DNA from: Bacteroidales bacterium
Lineage (GTDB): Bacteria > Bacteroidota > Bacteroidia > Bacteroidales > GCA-2748055
NCBI GenBank assembly: GCA_023138875.1
Contig: JAGLOO010000004.1
Span: forward strand, 89,205 to 153,204
Direction: 5' to 3'
DNA length: 64,000 bases
Shown: positions 46,054-53,927 of the stretch, piece by piece
Position numbering within the stretch: position 1 is the stretch's first letter
How the letters are laid out: each line of letters opens with the position of its first letter
Translations under genes and position numbers: made by a program
Notes under the pieces: model-generated
Database searches by the model: none
Seen by the model: only the letters and a program-made list of their open reading frames with translations
What the model was told of the DNA's origin: nothing

Positions 46054-47607
46054 ATGGGATATCAAAAAAGAGAATACTTGTCTGGCAGTCTTTGCCTGGC
46101 AATTTCTCTTTTTTTTATATTCGTGATCCTTAGCACTACCCTGCAGGCCCAAAACAGGTTACCGGAAACCAGGGTGTCTGTTTCAACGAAGAACAGGAAC
46201 ATCAACCAGATCCTGGATGAGATCACCCTTCAGACCGGATTTTATTTTACCTATAATGCAGCGCTGATCTCCGGGAAGAAAAAGGTCCATTTCAATGTAA
46301 CCGACCTTCCCCTTGAGCAAGCCCTTGACTCTCTACTCCACGATCCCCGTTTTGCCTACCGGGTGATCGACCGGAACATTGTTATCTATCAGAAAAATGA
46401 ATCCCCACCTGCCCCGCTCATAGAAGAAATAGATCGGCCCATTTTGAAAGGAAGGATCATGGACAGCAGATCGGGCAAACCACTTCCCTACACTACCATC
46501 GCACTGTCAGGTACCAGCCTGGGTTCCATCACCAACCAGACAGGTGAGTTCTCATTCAAATTACCCGGTGATTTACCCGATCCTATGCTTGTGATCTCCT
46601 ACCTGGGATACAAGAGCATGTTCCTCCCCATAAGCTATCCCGTTGAAAAGGAATTGGTCATCCGGCTTAAAAGGGAAACGATCCCTCTGCAGGAGGTCAT
46701 TATCAGGTTTGCCGATCCGGCTCTACTCCTGGCTGAGTCCATAAACAGGATCCCCGGAAATTACCTGGATGACCATGCTACGATGACCGCTTTTTACCGT
46801 GAATCTGTAAAGAGGAACGACCATTGTATGATGTATTCTGAAGCGGTACTGGATGTGGCCAAGGGACCCTACACCAGGTACTCCACCAATGACCTGGTCA
46901 GGATCAGGAAAGGAAGGAAGATTACCGATATAAGTGCGGAAGATACGGTAATGATCAAACTTCGTTCTGGTATATACACCTCGCTCAGCCTTGATATAAT
47001 CAAGAATCGACCTGATTTCCTCACCGATGATTTCCTGAACAGGTATGACCTGGACTTCACCGATATGATGACCTACGGCGACAGACTGGTATATGTGATC
47101 AGCTTTCAACAGAAAAGCAACATCCCCGATCTCCTCTTTCGTGGACAGCTCTACCTTGACCATGAACATCTGGCTATTCTGGCAGCCGATTTTGAATTCA
47201 ATCCGGAATTGATCCACAGGGAGCCGGGTCTGTTCGTGGTGAAACGATCCCCGAAAATCCACATCCGACCCATCCTGGCAAGCTATCATGTAGACTACAG
47301 AGTTCTTAACGGAAAATACCATGTAAGCCAGGTTCGGGCTGAAGTGGAAATGAAAGTGCGCAGGAGGCGACAATGGATAGGGGCCAGGTACCGGATCTCC
47401 ATTGAGATGGCCATTACAGACGTGATTCCCAACCAGCAGCTTCGGATCAATGTGGCTGAACGGGTTAAACCGAATGTTGTACTTTCCGATGAACCCTTCC
47501 AGTTCGATCCATTGTTCTGGGGCATCTATAACACCATTGAACCAGAGGCCTCCCTGATGGAATCCTTGAAAAGGATCGAACACAACCTGCAGGAGGTCAA
47601 TGAGTAA
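46054..47607 (+). CDS. STN plus carboxypeptidase-regulatory-like domain protein (paralogue 2)
   Basis: 517 residues. Signal peptide (LCLAISLFFIFVILSTTLQA), then an STN secretin/TonB short domain (residues 35-115: SVSTKNRNINQILDEIT, FNVTDLPLEQALDSLL), a CarboxypepD_reg-like sandwich (LKGRIMDSRSGKPLPYTTIA) and a C-terminal 280-residue domain shared with the 43120-44412 product. In SusC-like receptors the STN domain contacts FecR; here the barrel is replaced by the unknown domain. Third gene of the sigma operon. Confidence 0.87.
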   Translation: MGYQKREYLSGSLCLAISLFFIFVILSTTLQAQNRLPETRVSVSTKNRNINQILDEITLQTGFYFTYNAALISGKKKVHFNVTDLPLEQALDSLLHDPRFAYRVIDRNIVIYQKNESPPAPLIEEIDRPILKGRIMDSRSGKPLPYTTIALSGTSLGSITNQTGEFSFKLPGDLPDPMLVISYLGYKSMFLPISYPVEKELVIRLKRETIPLQEVIIRFADPALLLAESINRIPGNYLDDHATMTAFYRESVKRNDHCMMYSEAVLDVAKGPYTRYSTNDLVRIRKGRKITDISAEDTVMIKLRSGIYTSLSLDIIKNRPDFLTDDFLNRYDLDFTDMMTYGDRLVYVISFQQKSNIPDLLFRGQLYLDHEHLAILAADFEFNPELIHREPGLFVVKRSPKIHIRPILASYHVDYRVLNGKYHVSQVRAEVEMKVRRRRQWIGARYRISIEMAITDVIPNQQLRINVAERVKPNVVLSDEPFQFDPLFWGIYNTIEPEASLMESLKRIEHNLQEVNE

Positions 47608-47666
47608 TACAGGTCAGTGGCTTGAGTCGTCAAACCGGGCTTGACTTTATTCCTGACCTGTATTAC
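47604..47666. repeat. Long-spaced perfect inverted repeat at the end of the sigma operon
   Basis: 14-bp arms GTAATACAGGTCAG (47604-47617) and the exact complement CTGACCTGTATTAC (47653-47666); an inner pair GTCAA / TTGAC around a 7-base loop lies at 47629-47645. The left arm contains the TAA stop of the preceding gene. No U-run follows, so it is not a standard terminator. Confidence 0.8.
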
Positions 47667-47688
47667 CTTTGCAGATCATTTCGAAAAG

Positions 47689-48102
47689 ATGGACAAACTA
47701 CCTGAAAGCACCATAGAAGAACTTGCCAGGCAAAAACTGGAAGGACGCAGCTACACTGAAATCAGGGCGCATCTTGCTGAATCGGGATTATCTGAAGATG
47801 AGGTTAGTGAGGTCATCAAGCTCATTGATGAAAAGGTGTTGAAGTCTGAGATCGAACAGGGATACCGGGACCGTTCCAGGTCCTGGAACCGGATCGGCCT
47901 CATTCTGGCCATTGTAGGATTATTACTTACCATCGGCTCCAATGCCGGGATTATCCTGAAAGGCGTTCCCCGGCTGTTAGTATATGGTCCTTTCTTTGCC
48001 GGTATACTGCTCATGATCTATGGAAGGATGTTGCAGCGCAAACAATCCGATCCTTTTGAAAAAGGGCCTGGCAGGATCAGGAGTAAAAGGCCTTACAAGT
48101 AA
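47689..48102 (+). CDS. Small membrane protein with helical N-terminal domain
   Basis: 137 residues from ATG 47689; a TTG upstream opens the frame but over the inverted repeat. N-terminal helical unit (STIEELARQKLEGRSYTEIR, LAESGLSEDEVSEVIKLIDE) looks like a short RecX/UBA-like helix bundle; two membrane helices follow (IGLILAIVGLLLTIGSNAG; LLVYGPFFAGILLMIYG) and a basic tail. No function is recognised. Confidence 0.78.
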   Translation: MDKLPESTIEELARQKLEGRSYTEIRAHLAESGLSEDEVSEVIKLIDEKVLKSEIEQGYRDRSRSWNRIGLILAIVGLLLTIGSNAGIILKGVPRLLVYGPFFAGILLMIYGRMLQRKQSDPFEKGPGRIRSKRPYK

Positions 48103-48129
48103 ACACAAAAAATCGTGGTATAAACTATT

Positions 48130-48774
48130 ATGGTAGAGGAGATTGTAAAAAAGCACTTCCCATTTTTTGAGTCAGGACTCCGGTCAGCCATCATGGAATC
48201 CGGCACATACAGGGAGTTTTCGGCAAACCAGGAACTCATCAGAGAGGACCAGTACATCAGGTCCTTTCCCATTGTAATTTCCGGACTTATCAAAGTTTGC
48301 AGAACCGATGAGAAGGGCAATGAACTACTCCTCTACTACCTGAAGCCCGGGGAGGTATGTACTGTATCCCTGATCTGCTGTATGGACAGGACCAGAAGCA
48401 AGGTGAAGGCGCTCACCGAAGAGGAGACCTCTGCCATTCTGATTCCTGTGGAGCTGCTGGACAGCTGGATGACCATGTTCCAGACATGGAAAGAGTATGT
48501 GATGCGGTCCATGCAAATGCGATTTGATGAATTGCTCAATGCACTGGACAGCATTGCCTTTATGAAAATGGATGAACGGCTCGAAAAGTTTTTTATTGAC
48601 CGTTACAAAGCCGCCGGCTCCATGATTTTTGAAGGTTCTCACCAGGACGTGGCCCTGGCTCTGAACAGTTCCAGGGAGGTCATTTCCCGATTGCTTAAAC
48701 AGATGGAAAATAATGGTCTGATCGGACTCTCCCGGGGTCGGATCGATTATTCCCCCCTGTGTGACCGGCTGTAG
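48130..48774 (+). CDS. Crp/Fnr-family transcriptional regulator
   Basis: 214 residues. Effector domain (FSANQELIREDQYIRSFPIV, LLLYYLKPGEVCTVSLICCM), dimer helix, and an HTH (QDVALALNSSREVISRLLKQM). It contains several Cys residues (VCTVSLICC) but lacks the N-terminal Cys cluster of FNR, so an iron-sulfur sensor is not supported. It lies alone, downstream of the sigma operon. Confidence 0.93.
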   Translation: MVEEIVKKHFPFFESGLRSAIMESGTYREFSANQELIREDQYIRSFPIVISGLIKVCRTDEKGNELLLYYLKPGEVCTVSLICCMDRTRSKVKALTEEETSAILIPVELLDSWMTMFQTWKEYVMRSMQMRFDELLNALDSIAFMKMDERLEKFFIDRYKAAGSMIFEGSHQDVALALNSSREVISRLLKQMENNGLIGLSRGRIDYSPLCDRL

Positions 48775-48890
48775 GCAATTTCACCACTATTTAACTTTTA
48801 GGTTTATGCCGCACAGCATGACAATGCCCATAATATTTGTTCCTGAATAAACATATATTTCGCAATTCTTAAAACATAAATAGCTATAAA

Positions 48891-50996
48891 ATGAAAAAAC
48901 TTATTGTACCCACCGTTGTTGTATTGCTCATGTTGTCTGGATGCAACATGGAAAAATCACAGATCATGAATCCATTCCTGAGCGAATATAATACGCCCTT
49001 TGGTGTTCCCCCATTTGATATTATAAAGAACGATCACTTTGTTCCAGCATTCGAGGAAGGCATCAGGCAACAGGAAGCCGAGATCAATACTATTGTCAGC
49101 AACCAGGATGCTCCCACCTTTGAAAATACCATCGCTGCCTTTGATCTCAGTGGTGAGATCCTGCGCAAAGCCGGAGGTGTATTCTACAAACTGAGGTCTG
49201 CAGAAACAAGCGACGAGATCGATTCCATTGCCCGTGTACTGGTCCCCATCACATCGGCCCACCAGAGCAATATGATGCTGAATACAGAGCTATTCAACAG
49301 GGTGAGAGCGGTTTACGAGAATCAGGAAGCCATGGATCTGTCGCCCGAGGAGGCCCGGGTATTGAAGAAGATTTACCGCAGGTTTGAAAAAGGAGGTGCT
49401 AATCTGGATGAGAGCGGCAAATCAAGGATCAGGAAGATCGATGAACAACTTTCCATGCTCTCCATGCAGTTTGGCAACAACATCCTTGCAGAAACCAATT
49501 CATACCAGCTTCTTATCGATGATGAGACTGACCTGGCAGGGCTTCCCGAATCGGTACGCTCTGCAGCTTCAGATGCTGCAACAAAGGCCGGGCATAGCGG
49601 TAGCTGGTTATTTACCCTGCACAAACCAAGCTGGATCCCGTTCCTGCAGTATTCAGAAAATCGCCAGTTGCGTGAAGATATCTACACGGCAATGTTCATG
49701 AGGAGCAACCATGGAAATGAATACGACAACAGGAATATTATCAAAGAGATCCTGGCACTGCGTATTGAGAGGGCAAAACTCCTGGGTTATGAAAGTCACT
49801 CCGAATATATGCTTACCGACAGGATGGCTAAGGAGCCCGGGAATGTATATAACCTGCTTGAGAGGATTTGGAGTCCGGCACTTGATAAGGCCAAAGTGGA
49901 AGCAGCCATGATGCAGGAGATGATCGACAGAGAAGATGGAGATTTCGAGCTCCAGACATGGGACTGGTGGTACTATGCAGAAAAGATCCGGAAGGAGAAA
50001 TACGATCTGAATGAGGAAGAGGTGAGGACCTATTTCAGCCTTGCAACCGTTAAGGAAGGCCTGTTTAATGTGGTGAATAACCTGTATGGACTCACTTTCG
50101 AACTTCGTGAAGACCTGCCGGCATACCACGAAGAAGTGGTGGCATACGAGGTCAAAGAGAAGGATGGTTCCCCCCTGGGTATTCTCTATATGGATTTTCA
50201 TCCCAGGCCGGGGAAAAAAAGTGGTGCATGGAGTACCAGCATACGTCAGGCACACCTGATGGATGGGCAGCACATCTCACCGGTTCATCTGATCGTGATG
50301 AACTTTACCAGGCCCACAGGAGGAAAACCAGCATTGCTAAGTTTCGATGAAACGCTGACTTTCTTCCATGAATTTGGTCATGCGCTCCATTCCATGCTTT
50401 CCAGATGTGATTACCTGACTACATCAGGGACTTCTGTGGCATGGGATTTTGTTGAACTCCCTTCACAGATCATGGAAAACTGGGCAGCTCATCCTGATGT
50501 ACTGGCCACCTATGCAAAGCACTATGAATCCGGAGAAATGATCCCCGTTGAGCTGATCAATAAACTGGAAGCCGCAAGTAAGTTTAACCAGGGATTTGTT
50601 ACGGTCGAATATGTGGCTGCATCGATGCTTGATATGGATTTCCATGCCCTCACGGATGCTGATGGAATTGACATTAATAATTTCGAGAAAAGTTCCATGG
50701 AACGGATCGGTCTGATCGAAGAGATTATCCCACGCTACAGATCAACCTACTTCCAGCATATATTCTCTGGAGGTTATTCTGCCGGATATTATAGTTATAT
50801 ATGGGCTGAAGTCCTTGACAAGGACGCATTCAACGCATTCCTTGAGACCAGCCTTTATGATCAGAAAACCGCCACTGCATTCAGGGAGAATATCCTTGAA
50901 ATGGGAGGTTCTGCTGAAGAGATGGAGATGTACATGAAGTTCCGGGGGAAAGAGCCTACCATAGAACCTTTGCTGAAAGGAAGAGGACTGCAGTAA
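48891..50996 (+). CDS. M3-family metallopeptidase lipoprotein (Dcp/OpdA-like)
   Basis: 701 residues. Lipobox LMLSGC, so it is anchored in the envelope; the usual M3 length follows. The zinc site is FHEFGHALHSML (HEFGH near residue 491) and the third ligand Glu is in QIMENWAAHP. The tail SGGYSAGYYSYIWAEVLDKDAF is highly characteristic of Dcp/oligopeptidase A. It removes dipeptides or cleaves short peptides in the periplasm. Start ATG at 48891 is clear from the signal. Confidence 0.95.
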   Translation: MKKLIVPTVVVLLMLSGCNMEKSQIMNPFLSEYNTPFGVPPFDIIKNDHFVPAFEEGIRQQEAEINTIVSNQDAPTFENTIAAFDLSGEILRKAGGVFYKLRSAETSDEIDSIARVLVPITSAHQSNMMLNTELFNRVRAVYENQEAMDLSPEEARVLKKIYRRFEKGGANLDESGKSRIRKIDEQLSMLSMQFGNNILAETNSYQLLIDDETDLAGLPESVRSAASDAATKAGHSGSWLFTLHKPSWIPFLQYSENRQLREDIYTAMFMRSNHGNEYDNRNIIKEILALRIERAKLLGYESHSEYMLTDRMAKEPGNVYNLLERIWSPALDKAKVEAAMMQEMIDREDGDFELQTWDWWYYAEKIRKEKYDLNEEEVRTYFSLATVKEGLFNVVNNLYGLTFELREDLPAYHEEVVAYEVKEKDGSPLGILYMDFHPRPGKKSGAWSTSIRQAHLMDGQHISPVHLIVMNFTRPTGGKPALLSFDETLTFFHEFGHALHSMLSRCDYLTTSGTSVAWDFVELPSQIMENWAAHPDVLATYAKHYESGEMIPVELINKLEAASKFNQGFVTVEYVAASMLDMDFHALTDADGIDINNFEKSSMERIGLIEEIIPRYRSTYFQHIFSGGYSAGYYSYIWAEVLDKDAFNAFLETSLYDQKTATAFRENILEMGGSAEEMEMYMKFRGKEPTIEPLLKGRGLQ

Positions 50997-51004
50997 CCAG
51001 GGGA

Positions 51005-52444
51005 TCAGACCCCCCTGCCCTTAAAAATGGTAATGACCGTGTAAAACAGGATCTTCAGGTCGACAAAAAGGGACATATTCTCAATGTAGAGGATATCGTA
51101 CCTGAGCCGTTTGATCATTTCCTGAACATTCTCTGCATACCCGTATTTCACCTGGCCCCATGAAGTAATTCCGGGTTTTACCTTATGCAGGTGTACATAA
51201 TGGGGGGCCTGTTCGGTGATCTTATTGATAAAATATTCCCGTTCGGGCCGGGGTCCCACCAGCGCCATATCACCTTTTAACACATTGATAAAATTGGGTA
51301 TCTCGTCCAATCGGTGCTTCCGCATGAACTGCCCGAAACTGGTCACCCTTGGATCGTGCCTGGATGAAAGTTCCGGTCCGTTCTCTTCTGCTTTGTTATA
51401 CATGGACCTGAATTTGTAGATCTTAAAATGTCTTCCATATCTTCCAACCCGCTTTTGTTTGTAGAAAACCGGACCAGGGGAAGATAGCTTTACTCCAATG
51501 GTCAGAACCAGGATTAATGGCAATAAGAGAATCAATGCAAGGGAAGAGAGGAACATATCCAGCAACTGCTTTAAGTTTTGCTGCCAGGCAGGCATCAATT
51601 CGTGGGTCACTTCCAGAAGCGGGGTACCAAAAATGGTTGTGCTTTTAACTTTACCAGTCAGAATATCAGTCATGCTCGGAATGGCACTCACCCGAACATC
51701 CAGCAAAGACAACCGGTTCACTATATATCCGATCTTCCCGTGTTCGGAAGGCTCCAGTGCAATAATAACCTCCTCCACCTTAAGATCACGGAGGATAGTT
51801 TCCATGTTCTCATGCCCCCCCAGGTGGTCAATATGGTCTTGCAGCTGGTAATGTACTTTTTGTTGGACATTGATAAAACCGAGAATTTCGTGTCCGCTGG
51901 ATTTTTTCTGATCCAGGATGTCCATATACACATCCACCGCATTCTCATTACTGCCTATCATCACTGTCTTAAAACCAACCCTGCGCTGATGGACCCGGGT
52001 CACCGTCCTGCTGGTGATGATCATTCTGGGGATCAGAGTGAAGGTAACATGAAGCAGGAACAATGTAAAAAAAAGGCTGTAATAATTGGTGTAATCAACA
52101 ATGGTATCATCCAGGATCAACAGGAAGAAAATAACAATGACCCCCAGCAGGGATATCATGAAGGTGCGAATGAAATCATCGAGCCTGGACCGGCGGAATA
52201 CGTTGTTATAAAATCCGGTGAAGTAGTATAATACGATCCATGTGAATGGCAGACCAATGGCGCCCGCCCAAAAACGAAAACCCAGTGTAATAGGGATATC
52301 GACTCCAAATACCTGGGGTTCGATCTGGACTTTTCGGAACACATAAAAGAATACCCAGGCCGCAGATGCAGCGAGGAAGTCTAGAACTATGTAGAGAATT
52401 CGTTGGTTTCTGTGGTTCTTCATGAACGTGGCAAACCTCTTCAT
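51005..52444 (-). CDS. Exopolysaccharide polyprenyl glycosylphosphotransferase (WbaP/WcaJ-like)
   Basis: About 479 residues from ATG 52444 (another ATG at 52423). Four N-terminal membrane helices, a Rossmann-like CoA-binding-type middle domain, then a bacterial sugar transferase domain: QLLDMFLSSLALILLLP helix, SSPGPVFYKQKRVGRYGRHF, YKFRSMYNKAE, RKHRLDEIPNFINVLKGDM and LVGPRPEREYF. It loads the first sugar phosphate onto undecaprenyl phosphate for capsule or exopolysaccharide. The glycan partner genes are not adjacent. Confidence 0.94.
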   Translation of the reverse strand: MKRFATFMKNHRNQRILYIVLDFLAASAAWVFFYVFRKVQIEPQVFGVDIPITLGFRFWAGAIGLPFTWIVLYYFTGFYNNVFRRSRLDDFIRTFMISLLGVIVIFFLLILDDTIVDYTNYYSLFFTLFLLHVTFTLIPRMIITSRTVTRVHQRRVGFKTVMIGSNENAVDVYMDILDQKKSSGHEILGFINVQQKVHYQLQDHIDHLGGHENMETILRDLKVEEVIIALEPSEHGKIGYIVNRLSLLDVRVSAIPSMTDILTGKVKSTTIFGTPLLEVTHELMPAWQQNLKQLLDMFLSSLALILLLPLILVLTIGVKLSSPGPVFYKQKRVGRYGRHFKIYKFRSMYNKAEENGPELSSRHDPRVTSFGQFMRKHRLDEIPNFINVLKGDMALVGPRPEREYFINKITEQAPHYVHLHKVKPGITSWGQVKYGYAENVQEMIKRLRYDILYIENMSLFVDLKILFYTVITIFKGRGV

Positions 52445-52519
52445 ATTATAACTGCAAATAGTGTAATATAATTGCATGACATGTAAGAAAAATGGCCATA
52501 TATGTTCAAGAATATACAC

Positions 52520-52527
52520 TATATTTG
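52520..52527 (+). promoter_or_regulatory. -7 element before pcm (TATATTTG)
   Basis: Exact TAnnTTTG match. Transcription from it would start near 52534, downstream of the ATG at 52502 and upstream of the GTG at 52547, favouring the GTG as start of pcm. No -33 TTTG is seen. Confidence 0.4.
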
Positions 52528-52546
52528 GGCAAATATTTTGGGTTTA

Positions 52547-53188
52547 GTGGACAGTTATCGTCATAAAGGTTTAAGAAATAAGCTAATAGACTCAATAAGA
52601 TCCAAAGGGATTAAAAATGAGGAAGTGCTGGAAGCCATGGGAAGGGTACCCAGGCACCTTTTCATGGATAGCAGCTTTATTAACTTTTCATACACCGATA
52701 AAGCCTTCCCCATAGCTGCCGGACAGACCATTTCCCAACCATACACCGTTGCATTCCAAACCGAATTGCTGGATGTTCAAAGGCACCAGAAAGTCCTTGA
52801 AGTGGGAACCGGTTCCGGCTATCAGACAGCGCTCTTGCTTGAATTGGGTGCAAGGGTTTATACCATAGAAAGACAGCGGCAGCTGTTTCTCGCGGCCCAG
52901 AAAACCCTGACCCCCCTGAACTATAAACCCATCTTTTTCTACGGGGATGGATACGAAGGTTTGCCTGCCTATGCCCCCTTTGACAGGATCCTTGTAACTG
53001 CAGCAGCTCCGAAAATTCCACAGAGTCTTCTCAATCAGCTTACCGTTGGCGGATTACTTGTGATTCCCGAAGGGGATCAGTTTGGTCAGAAAATGATGCG
53101 GATCGTTCGTGAATCAGAAGATCATTTCCAGCGCAGTGAACACGGCTATTTTTCCTTCGTTCCGTTATTGAGGGGCAAAAACAATTGA
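52547..53188 (+). CDS. pcm: Protein-L-isoaspartate O-methyltransferase
   Basis: 213 residues from GTG 52547 (VDSYRHKGLRNKL), where family similarity begins; the ATG at 52502 would add an atypical hydrophobic stretch. Pcm signatures: FPIAAGQTISQPYTVAFQTE, VLEVGTGSGYQTALLLELG (SAM), DRILVTAAAPKIP and LVIPEG near the end. It repairs isoaspartyl residues in aged proteins. The next gene starts one base after its stop. Confidence 0.92.
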   Translation: MDSYRHKGLRNKLIDSIRSKGIKNEEVLEAMGRVPRHLFMDSSFINFSYTDKAFPIAAGQTISQPYTVAFQTELLDVQRHQKVLEVGTGSGYQTALLLELGARVYTIERQRQLFLAAQKTLTPLNYKPIFFYGDGYEGLPAYAPFDRILVTAAAPKIPQSLLNQLTVGGLLVIPEGDQFGQKMMRIVRESEDHFQRSEHGYFSFVPLLRGKNN

Positions 53189-53189
53189 T

Positions 53190-53837
53190 ATGATCCAGAT
53201 AGATGCCATTGTATTTAACTCTTTCCAGGTCAATACGTACCTGATCTGGGATGAGACCGGGGACTGCCTTGTTGTGGATCCCGCCTTTTATACCCGTGAG
53301 GAACAAGAAATATTTGATGCGTTCCTTATCGATAAACAGCTGAAATTAACCGGACAGGTCAATACCCATTGCCACATCGATCATATTCTGGGAGTTCAGC
53401 ACATCAAATCGCAGTACGACTGTCCCTTCAGTGCCCATGAAGAAGAAGCAATCCTGGTTACCAATGCACCGCTGAGTGGTGACATGTTTGGACTGAGCTT
53501 TGAGCCTATATCCGGAATAGACCGGATCATTGTAGATCATGACATCATCAAAGTGGGCAACCATTCCCTGCAATCCATCCGTGTTCCCGGTCACTCCATG
53601 GGCAGCTTATCCTATTACTCCCCGGAGGGAGGCTTTGTGATCACAGGAGATGCACTGTTTGAAGGGGGTATCGGGCGTACAGATCTGCCGGGGGGTAACT
53701 ATGATCAACTCATACAATCCATCAGAACCCGGCTACTGGTCTTACCGCCAGAGACCATTGTATACCCCGGACACGGACCCTCGTCTACCATCGGTAAAGA
53801 GATAGGTGAAAATCCATTTCTCTTCATGGCTGAATAA
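53190..53837 (+). CDS. MBL-fold metallohydrolase (glyoxalase II-like)
   Basis: 215 residues. Metal ligands are visible in THCHIDHILG (HxHxDH), GHSMGSLSYY, FVITGDALF and YPGHGPSSTIG. These two-metal hydrolases commonly cleave thioesters such as glutathione or other adducts; the actual substrate is unknown, and glutathione is uncertain in this phylum. One base after pcm, thus co-transcribed. Confidence 0.92.
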   Translation: MIQIDAIVFNSFQVNTYLIWDETGDCLVVDPAFYTREEQEIFDAFLIDKQLKLTGQVNTHCHIDHILGVQHIKSQYDCPFSAHEEEAILVTNAPLSGDMFGLSFEPISGIDRIIVDHDIIKVGNHSLQSIRVPGHSMGSLSYYSPEGGFVITGDALFEGGIGRTDLPGGNYDQLIQSIRTRLLVLPPETIVYPGHGPSSTIGKEIGENPFLFMAE

Positions 53838-53874
53838 CATGAGTTCAGACATGAAAATTCATACCGCGTTTATT

Positions 53875-53882
53875 TATATTTG
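53875..53882 (+). promoter_or_regulatory. -7 element before gcvP (TATATTTG)
   Basis: Exact TAnnTTTG, 45 bases before the gcvP ATG at 53928. No clear TTTG at -33. Confidence 0.4.
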
Positions 53883-53927
53883 GGCTTCGGTTTAAATCAG
53901 TTCTATTTACTTCATACATTCAATTCA

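Noticed and set aside
46723..47583. 286-codon minus-strand frame opposite the STN protein gene
   Set aside because: Shadow frame: the plus strand has clear signal peptide, STN and shared domain; the antisense product is rich in His/Phe/Gly with no recognisable fold.
48130..48774. Crp-type regulator as an FNR iron-sulfur sensor
   Set aside because: It has several cysteines but not the spaced N-terminal cluster required for a 4Fe-4S site.
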